64,000 nt of DNA from Bolinopsis microptera (taxonomy: Eukaryota > Ctenophora > Tentaculata > Lobata > Bolinopsidae): positions 15,579,118-15,643,117 of the forward strand of contig NC_087078.1 in assembly GCF_026151205.1 (NCBI RefSeq), in the 5' to 3' direction. Of this stretch, positions 57,001 through 64,000 are shown one piece after another. The notes below the pieces were generated by a model. It was not told where the DNA came from. It saw only the letters and a list, made by a program, of their open reading frames with translations, and did no database searches. The position numbers were made by a program, and so were the translations under genes. How positions within the stretch are numbered: the stretch's first letter is position 1; every line of letters starts with the position of its first letter.

Positions 57001-60000
57001 TTTGTTGTTATCAAGTTATCAGGGGCTATGGAACAGCGGTTCCGACGTGCTATCACTATCAGAAAAGGTACCTGGCCAAAAATAATTATATACTTTTGTT
57101 AATACATTTTTTCAGCTTTACTCCTTGACAATTGACAAAAGACATAGAGGCCTTTTGTTGGCCGTGTAGGGGCCAATAATCACCCAATATCTCGACTACT
57201 GCTAATTTTTATACCGCCTAAAAAGTCCATATTACCTGGCGCTGATGAGCCTTTGACTTGCGACTGAGATGAAGATACTTATCACACTCAGTACACAAGT
57301 ACCCGCATTTGTTACAGGAGATAATAGCTTTTGTTCGACTGTCATCGTGGTTCTCACAGTAATCGACCTTTACACTCGCGTCCTGGATATATGAGAGATG
57401 TACAGACTACAGGTTATCATGAGAACTGGAAGTTGAAGCAACTCGTCGGTAATTTTCTAATTAGTAATCTTGAAGATTAAAAGTTGTGGGTCATATAAAT
57501 TCTCGCATTATAACAGACAAGAGGTATTACATATTTGATGAAGCTCTAGAACATCCACCAGTCATAATTCTGGCACGTACTACGATAAAAATATGACAAG
57601 TCATACCCTGGTAACAGTGACTGATGACGCCAAGTTATCCTCCATGACGGACAGAGCAGCCAGTGCTAACCACAACCCCCTGTTCTGAGCTACTTTCTCC
57701 TCCGACCTACAGTCGTCAGGTATGTGAGTCAAACAGAAAACAATGTAACCCAGGCAGAGTCTAGAACATTCTTTCCATTCCTCCCCGAGGTTCCCCTGGG
57801 ACATGTCCCGGAGTAAGATCATCACTTCCAGCGCCAGGTCCGCAGCAACGGTTCCCCGGACCCAGTAGTCCGGGTGTTCTAGATTCATTGTAGCACCCTC
57901 ACCGCTCCTCTTGCCTTTGCTCTTCACTATCAGAACGATAGATTTCATGATGTACGCGAGTAGTTTATTCAACACAGTCATTTTAGGCTGACTTTGTTTA
58001 TCTCCGGCATCTTTCACGGTACTGTTTACAGGACTTGCGCCTGAGCTGAGCGGATCAGTATCCTCATCATAAGGGAAGCGTGGTATGCAAGTGTTGGTGA
58101 TAGAACATAGCTTATCGGGTGATATCTGGGATAATATCCTGCGGAGTAACAAGATGACTTGTCTCTGTATCCGTTTGGTGCCCATGTGCAGCAGTTTGAA
58201 GACGTCTTGGATCAGAGACTCGTGGATCACGAGGTTGTCACACCCTTCTGCTGAGCCGCTAAGCGCTGAAAAGATCGGGAGTTCGTATGGAAAGTTTAAG
58301 TACTTAAGTAATCGTGGTAATGGAGATTGATACATAAATTTATATACATGGTACTGAACTTGATACTGAAACTGTTATTGATAAGAATAGCCATTAGTTT
58401 TTTACCTGAGACTAAAGAAAGTAGTTCGAAACAGTAGTCGTCATTAAAAGAGTTCTTATCAGCAATTGACAAGGTCTGCTTCCGAATAGCGCTGACTACG
58501 TGCATTAACACTTTATTCTGAGTTTCTGTCAGGTGGGACTGTTCAAACAGTATCGAAACCTGAAATAATATACTCGATGACTGATGACTGATGACTGATG
58601 ACTGATGACTGATGACTGATGACTGATGACTGATGACTGATGACTGATGACTGATGACTGATCAACTATGACTGAACTTAGCATCGATAACTGCAGACAT
58701 CATGATTAAAGTTTGTAAAGTTTTGGGATAATTTTACGGCCTGGATGTGAACATTTTTAAAATATAGAAATGTTCAATGTTGTGTACTACTACTATAATT
58801 AAATTGTCTGCAGTGATCGATAAATAATGCTTTAGACGTGACGTATTGACGTTGACAGATGAAAATTTAAAGCTCCAATTTGGAAGTTCGATCTGGAATA
58901 ATGAAAAAATGGAAATACCGAGGATATCAAAAATAAAAAGAGCAATAACTGAACAAACTATAAATATACAATTGTGATTGATTGAGAAAAGAAAACGTAA
59001 AATAAAGTGTTTCAATATACCAAATGTTCTTGTAAGTCAGCGGAGGTGTGCGTTACTTCACCTTCTTCCTTGGACACGTCCTTAGTGATGTTCTTCAGAA
59101 TATCATTCGTCAAAACCCTGAAACCACGTACATGATTATTTAATGGACCTTAATAACCAAATACAGGATTAAACAGATCTTAATAATGGGTCATACAGGG
59201 CTTTCATCATGGGCTTGTAACTTTGTAATGAATGAAAAACCAATGAACCTAAAATTATAACTGTATATTGTACCATATCATGATCTTTCATCAATCATCA
59301 TATATGCTTGTGATGTATGAAAAAGCAATGATCCTAAAATTATAACTGCACAATATCAATGTGTGGGGATTGGTGAGGTGATTGAAGAGAATAACCCACC
59401 TGAACACTTGAAGAGCGAACTGCTGACAAGAAGGAATAGCGCTGGTAGGGGCCACTTCCTCCATTCCACCGAACACCACTAATTGTCTCACTCTCACGTG
59501 ATCTATCTTAGCTGTGAATTCCAACTGAGTGGGGAAATTAGCAATGAGTACTATTTTATAGTTCTGAGTAAATAAATATCATAGTTAAATTTATGAAGGA
59601 GTAAGTTTTCAGTGGATGCGAATTTGTATATTCATTTATTGCTTGATTAATTTGTTTTTGTGTTTAATTTATGATTATTTGTATCTGAGATTCTGTGATT
59701 AAATTTATTTTGTTGGTTGTAATGTTGTGATATTGCATAATTTATTGTAAATATAATATATGTTTCAGAATTATGTAATGTAACGTGATGGAAATATTTT
59801 AAACGGGCATATCCTGTCCAAACCCAGGATGCACTACATGAAGAATTCGTTGTAACTTTGTTTGAAAAGCATTAATAGTTCTTAGGAAATATCACAACTG
59901 TGAATAACTATCACACCACAGACCACGTCTTGAGGATTTCGTTAGCAGTTCTAAAGAATTGCAGAAGCTAGCTGATGTTTTGTCACCATCAGCTCAATCT

Positions 60001-63000
60001 GCGATGGAAGCTATTGTTGTTTAAATGTGATATGAAAAAGTTTGTTTACCTCGATATGACTGTATCCAGAAACCTCAAACCACAGCCATCCATTATGTCG
60101 CGTCGATAAGTCCTTACTCGAATGTAATTTCAAGACTTTTGGCTGGTTCCCAACTTTGAGAGAGACTTTTGTTGTGATGAATCCTCGATCCTCCTCATTG
60201 TTCAGATGAACTGCCAGAGCATGAATGGATTTGTTGGAGGGTATTTTAATGCCAATCCAGTTGTCCTTGTCTCCTGAAGTATGTCAGCATTTAGTTAATA
60301 CCGAGTTTAATACTTAATTAATTGAGTTAATATCATTTAGTATTTAGTTAATCGTATTCATAGTAGCAGAGGTTCGCTTAGTACGTGCATTTTGAAAGTA
60401 CTACGAACTTATGAGTCATGATCTAATCACGTCATTAATTAAACCAACATTAGTTTTGGCCGACTGACTGTCTCTCTCGGTAAATTCATCACAGAGAGTA
60501 GCAGAATGTGACCTTTAAGTTTTCGTTTCAATTGTCGCGTCGACAAGTAGTAAGTGACAGTTTAGTTGCTTATATAGACCCATTCCATTGCTATATAAAT
60601 GTGACACCTCTTAACGAGAAAGAGGGACAAGTATTGTTGACAAAGTAGCGTTTCGATAACGAACATTTGTTAACTTCTCAATTCTCAAGGTTAAACTGCT
60701 TTCTTTTTAATAGCCAATTCTTTCATACACGACCATCATGTTTAACTTATATTCAATGTTATTTTTGTAACCAAGGCAGTTATCAATCCCATTATTATGA
60801 ACGACTTTCAGAGATCATCTATTTTCATGTTTCAAAAGTTGGAGAGAGTCTCTCCTAGTTTATTCTCAAGATTAGGAGAATACTCCACTAAGTTACATTT
60901 TGTGGGGCTGACTGGAGACCCCATTAAGGCAGACTGAGAAACACTAGCACTGTTAACTGTCCAGACCCAGTCCAGTGCAATGTAACACCTCCCTGCTAGA
61001 GAGAGGCGAGATGAAGACGCAAATGTTATACTTATACTGGCAAATCAGAGAAAATATTTTCTTGTGTTTAAAATCGATGGAGAACAAGTAAGATAACTCC
61101 GATGTTAAATAGTCAGCCCACATCAAATCTACTAATTTTTGACTGCCGAACGTCCAGGGCGAATATATAATGTGATCATATCATCAGTGAACAAGCCGAC
61201 CAACCATTATAACTAGCAGTGTAGAATTCCTAAACTAAAACATTTAAAAGCTAATAATATAGCAGTATCGGAAATATCAGGATATCACATTGAGACGGTG
61301 TAAAAGTTAGAGAGAATCTCTCCTATTTTCCTATTTAAGGTTAGGAGATTGCTCCTTTATTTATAACATTTTGTGGGGCTGTCTGGTGAGTAGACCCCTA
61401 TCAGCCGCCTGAGATACTATGCACTGTTAACTGTCCAGACCCAGTCCAGTGCAATGTAACACCTCCCTACTAGAGAGAGGCGAGATGAAGACGCAAATGT
61501 TATACTTATACTGGCAAATCAGAGGAAATATTTTCTTGTGTTTTAAATAAAATCAATGTTCGGTGTGTCGACTGCATTATTTTAAGTTTGATATTTTCAC
61601 TGCCAGGTGTTTAAACTGAGACTGAGCAAACTCCACATTCCCACCAAATACCTTTAAAACGGCAGATAAAATTCCCACCAAATAACAGCAGATAAAAGAA
61701 ATTAATTAATTAGATAATTAATTAATCAGATAATTAATTAATCCAACCAACCTGACTCCCAGAAAGTATCGGTCTTCTTATCATGAAGATAAGGTATGAG
61801 GGAATCTCTAGAGGAGACCGTCAGCTCAACATCCGCCACGTTAGCAATCTCTACAGATCTGTTGAAAGTAGGAAGAGGGGTCGGACTCTCTCGTCTACTG
61901 GCACTTGTTAGTAGACGGTGAATGTGGCTGAACACTTGAGAGTCTTGAAGGAACTTGTGGTCTTCTGGCCGGAACTCCAGGTTCCAACATGATATTGCTA
62001 CCTGCGGTAAGAGTTAGTAAAACAGTTAGAAGAGTAGGAGGAGTTCCACTATCTTACTTAAAAGTTAGAACATTTTATCTTATCACATTTCAAAGATAAG
62101 ACATTTTCGTGAGATCTATTTTGATAGATAGGTGCAACAGCAGCCGGCATCAAAATAAAGTATCAAACCTTCTGAATGTGTGAACCAGCTGGGAGGCGAG
62201 GTAGCAGGTCAGATAATGACTGCATGACACCTCTAAAGGCAGCACTGACACAGCTGTCGTAGCATCTGATACTGCTGCTGATAGGATGCTGACAAATTGG
62301 GAGCAGGCCCCCCTTCTGTCTAGCCTGTGTTTGTCAATTTTAGTTTGATTAATAGCAGTTTTGTTTTAAAAACTACGTCCCAATTGAACTAGTCACGTCG
62401 ACCAAAGCCAACACGACTTATTTCAAATCAATGACACTGTAATCCAACAAATAAATATCAATCCTATTATTAACTGTACTTACTTCTGATGAGGAGGGAT
62501 CTGATAGGAGGCCCATATACAGTCTCCAAAGAACACTGTGTAATATAGGAAGTGAGGACACAGTCTTAAGTAGCCAATCTGCTGCTTGTAAGCCATGTGA
62601 GACGAGCCACGCTTTCTCGACACCTCTTATCAGCTCTTCTTCCAGGTCTTGTAGTGGTTGTTTCTGTGGGAGACCAGCTTGTGAAACAAAAGGGAACTGT
62701 GGTTCAAATTGTGACAAAGAGTGGAATTAGACGGACTCGAAAGTTTACTAATGTTTTGTTCTGACACGCTTGACAGATCACGATGATATTTAATCTTTTT
62801 TAGTTTTCTGCAGTGAGTTACACTGTATATTATTTCAAAAGATATGAAATGCCCCAAGAAGGGAAGGGTTTGTACCTGAGACATGAACCCAAACAACCAG
62901 CCCCGGTCCAGCGAGATGACTGTAGCTAACTTCCGCAGTTGAGGCGAGGGATTTTGTAAAATATTCGTCCGTTTTGCATCTTTCTGCAATAAAGTTAATT

Positions 63001-63538
63001 CGAAAATCAGACAATGAAATATAATTTTTTATTAATGAAACAAAATCTATATAATTTGACAAGGATAGCTATTAGCTATTAATGCTTATATATGACATGA
63101 AACATGAATGTGCATTGTGAAAACAAGTGTGAGCGCGTGATCAAGCAGCAGAGGCACCATTTAGTTGCAAAAAAAACCCTGCAGCCTTTCTCATTTTAAT
63201 TGCAAATTATACATATAATGCAGAAAATGAACGGTAAATTATGTGATTTCACAACCACTGTCCGCAACTAAACAGCGCCTCTGACGAGCATAAAAATATA
63301 GCCAGCAGCCCGAGAATTCACTGACCCATTTCCCCTTCCTTGGAATGGTGGCAATGGAAAGAGATTTCTGAACGGGTCTGTCTTTGCGGTTCATAATGTG
63401 CTGTGATGATGCTATCATGATCGGTTCTACAATGCTGGTAAGGGCGGAGCCGGAGCTATGTCCCACTTCCACCTCATGCCGAATTTTGGCAGATTTCGGG
63501 CGGTTTGGTGACTTTGGTCCCGAACTTTGGCGGTGCTC
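49782..63538 (-). CDS. MYCBP2: MYCBP2/Highwire/RPM-1 E3 ubiquitin ligase, 3' part, 20 exons, 1,130 aa visible
   Basis: Giant neuronal ubiquitin ligase that limits axon and synapse growth. Exons in gene order: 63326–63538 (weak acceptor), 62876–62983, 62484–62663, 62169–62324, 61752–62001, 60050–60273, 59400–59524, 59021–59117, 58406–58559, 57607–58265, 57236–57382, 56752–56912, 54022–54143, 53446–53541, 52773–52857, 52301–52352, 52008–52117, 51681–51798, 50987–51084 and 49782–50019. All phases agree over 3,393 bp. Landmarks: [21 protein letters not shown]-like [15 protein letters not shown]; a DOC-type domain; [20 protein letters not shown] and LLSLVSALSGS; the zinc-binding CENHDD…CDKYLHL…AHQRQVFK segment; a RING; and the terminal tandem-cysteine domain. 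The N-terminal RCC1-like and PHR domains must lie beyond the right edge. Introns carry several tandem arrays and a palindrome. Confidence 0.95.
50021..50235. repeat. Tandem repeats carrying copies of the last-exon splice acceptor
   Basis: Five to six units of about 31–37 bp. In gene sense each contains CCCCACTAGGTATTGCTGCT or a close variant, which is the acceptor plus first codons of the last MYCBP2 exon. The real acceptor is the copy next to the exon. Confidence 0.88.
50648..50918. mobile_element. Palindromic element with tRNA-like loop, 271 bp
   Basis: Arms of about 92 bp (50648–50739 and 50827–50918) are near-perfect reverse complements; they include TGCTGTCTATATGTGATGAT and AACTAGGGACAACTGGGGAA. 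About 87 bp separates them. It lies in the last MYCBP2 intron. The central part and inner arm hold a tRNA-shaped sequence on the minus strand. Confidence 0.88.
50716..50787 (-). tRNA. tRNA-like sequence, probably a pseudogene
   Basis: 72 nt with standard tRNA spacing: acceptor 7, D arm GCTC-AATTGGTA-GAGC, anticodon arm, 5-nt variable loop, T arm CTGGG-ATCATTC-CCCAG, acceptor. Acceptor pairing has one mismatch and one wobble. The A box (TAGCTCAATTGGTAGAGCA) is good. Against function: position 33 is G, not U; the anticodon-stem base pair 27–43 is mismatched; the T loop lacks TTC at the usual place; and the sequence is within a transposon-like palindrome. The apparent anticodon CGA does not agree with the short variable loop expected for serine. 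Confidence 0.5.
52301..53541 (-). CDS. MYCBP2: MYCBP2 RING exons
   Basis: Exons 53446–53541, 52773–52857 and 52301–52352 together encode the [14 protein letters not shown], then [17 protein letters not shown], then [17 protein letters not shown]. The Cys/His ligands CxxC, CxH, HxxC and CPIC are all present, so the ubiquitin-E2-binding domain is intact. The first of these exons also carries [18 protein letters not shown]. Confidence 0.92.
53648..54010. repeat. Tandem duplication (~180 bp × 2) in a MYCBP2 intron
   Basis: Copies at about 53,648–53,825 and 53,835–54,010 share AAGGATTTAACATA, GAACACTTTA, GCTAAATTTGGT, AAAAGGCTAGAGTGTTGATT and AAAAACCTTAAAAAC. It fills nearly all of the intron after exon 54022–54143. 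Confidence 0.85.
54160..54648. repeat. 32-bp minisatellite, ~15 copies, next to a MYCBP2 exon
   Basis: Unit AACATTGGGAGCTGGAGGGG plus ATAATAAACATT, near-identical copies. It begins 16 bp from the acceptor of exon 54022–54143. In gene sense each unit contains CCCCTCCAG, very like the real acceptor CCCTCTCCAG. Confidence 0.97.
55342..55632 (+). other. Unassigned 96-codon open frame in MYCBP2 intron
   Basis: Opposite strand to MYCBP2. The frame opens at a GTG with no good ATG and encodes a mixed, non-repetitive sequence ([40 protein letters not shown]). Composition looks protein-like, but no family is recognised and no splice partner is evident. It could be an exon of a nested gene or a transposon fragment. 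Confidence 0.25.
56302..56422. repeat. Imperfect hairpin, ~120 bp
   Basis: ACCAATAAAAAATATTTGTT … CAACTTCATA faces TATGAAGTTG … AACAAATACTTTTTATTGGT. Probably a small MITE in the MYCBP2 intron before exon 56752–56912 is read (its 3' side in gene sense). Confidence 0.75.
58573..58662. repeat. 7-bp microsatellite (GACTGAT)n next to a MYCBP2 acceptor
   Basis: About 13 copies, starting 13 bp from the acceptor of exon 58406–58559. In gene sense it reads ATCAGTC repeated, so it places many AG dinucleotides just upstream of the true AG. Confidence 0.95.
59720..59878 (+). repeat. Dispersed repeat, copy 2 (first copy at 3,812)
   Basis: Colinear with 3,812–3,974, with small indels. Located in the MYCBP2 intron between exons 60050–60273 and 59400–59524, antisense to the gene. 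Confidence 0.75.
60050..60273 (-). CDS. MYCBP2: MYCBP2 exon encoding the DOC-type domain core
   Basis: Begins in the middle of [15 protein letters not shown] and ends [14 protein letters not shown]; the next exon starts [19 protein letters not shown]. This matches the jelly-roll DOC (APC10-like) region found between the PHR repeats and the RING in this family. Exons on either side keep phase (GA start after a one-base overhang, phase 0 end). Confidence 0.85.
60836..61541. repeat. Direct duplication of ~237 bp in a MYCBP2 intron
   Basis: Copies at about 60,836–61,072 and 61,303–61,541 share GAGAGAGTCTCTCCTA-type starts, TAACATTTTGTGGGGCTG, CTGTCCAGACCCAGTCCAGT, GAGAGGCGAGATGAAGACGC and CTTATACTGGCAAATCAGAG. 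The 3' two-thirds is almost identical and the 5' part has diverged. No terminal inverted repeat and no ORF. Confidence 0.9.
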
Positions 63539-64000
63539 CTTTATTGAAATATTATAATGTGAAAGTTTGATACAAACGTTCCGTGATTAAAAACAATGCA
63601 GGAATGAGTGAATCTGATCTATTAAACATGGAAATGCAGAAATTTGACTCTTGAATATAGAACATCAGCTCATAATAGTAAGGGGAAAAGTGGTCGATTT
63701 AAGGGTTCCGTTGGATTTAAATGTTCACAAGGATTTAGCAACGGAATATGGTAGTTAGAACCCATACGAACATAATTAGACTTGTCACCAATTTTGTATC
63801 TCGACAGAAACACCACTTTTTACCACTTTTTACCACCTTTGTACCACTTTTCTGGTTTGCCAAATATCTTTAGTTGTGAACGTCGTAGAAGGCTGAAAAT
63901 TAACCTAGAATGTTTATCTTATCAAGGAGTAAAACTTTTGTACAAAAATTTTTACATTGGACAATCAGCTAATTGGATAATTACCAATTAGTTAATTACC
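63539..64000. other. MYCBP2 intron running off the window
   Basis: AT-rich sequence in which I see no further exon; the upstream exons of MYCBP2 should lie beyond the right edge. Confidence 0.5.

Noticed and set aside
57601-58335. MYCBP2 exon starting at the ATG at 58,335
   Set aside because: The first 23 codons are intron; a TTTTCAG acceptor at 58,266 gives the correct phase with exon 58406–58559 and the family word LVSALSGS.

Overview
The window is animal nuclear DNA. Genes are split by GT–AG introns whose phases can be followed exon to exon. The proteins are metazoan families: a rhodopsin-like GPCR, a Polycomb RING protein, the mitochondrial polymerase accessory subunit and a MYCBP2/Highwire ubiquitin ligase. 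TTAGGG-type telomeric repeats lie inside the window. High AT content, many short introns, a non-LTR retrotransposon and several miniature elements would suit a cnidarian or another early-branching marine invertebrate, but I cannot fix the clade from sequence alone.

Layout, left to right. 1–3,809 is an ACT-rich satellite with a decayed AT-rich core. 3,810–10,789 holds no recognisable gene, only dispersed and tandem repeats. 10,795–15,097 (+) is a complete five-exon class A GPCR of 390 residues. 16,635–20,950 (+) is an eight-exon secreted cysteine-containing protein of 367 residues with no firm family. 22,084–31,894 (−) is a complete eight-exon PCGF-type Polycomb RING protein of 422 residues. 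Its first two introns are full of mobile DNA: a broken LINE with a poly-C tract, a mariner-like MITE, a perfect 151-bp foldback and a 16-bp minisatellite. 33,455–35,002 (−) is a ten-finger C2H2 protein and 35,404–36,336 (−) is POLG2-like; both are single coding exons. 36,337–43,263 is a repeat zone with a hAT-like MITE, CpG-rich dispersed repeats and a 30-bp minisatellite interleaved with interstitial telomere arrays. 43,264–44,689 (−) is a five-exon four-EF-hand calmodulin-like gene. 44,690–49,781 holds no gene I can support. 49,782–63,538 (−) is the 3' part of MYCBP2/Highwire/RPM-1: 20 exons and 1,130 residues in one unbroken frame, continuing past the right edge.

The genes do not form a pathway; they are ordinary animal neighbours. 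The unusual content is in non-coding DNA. Three MYCBP2 introns carry tandem arrays directly against a 3' splice site, and in two of them the repeat unit itself looks like the acceptor. A tRNA-shaped sequence sits inside a long palindrome in the last MYCBP2 intron. A 445-bp higher-order repeat joins telomeric DNA to a minisatellite through inverted linkers. The Polycomb gene has its RING split by a transposon-filled intron and an extra exon inside its RAWUL domain. All gene models were built by hand from splice signals, phase and family resemblance; none has been checked against transcripts.
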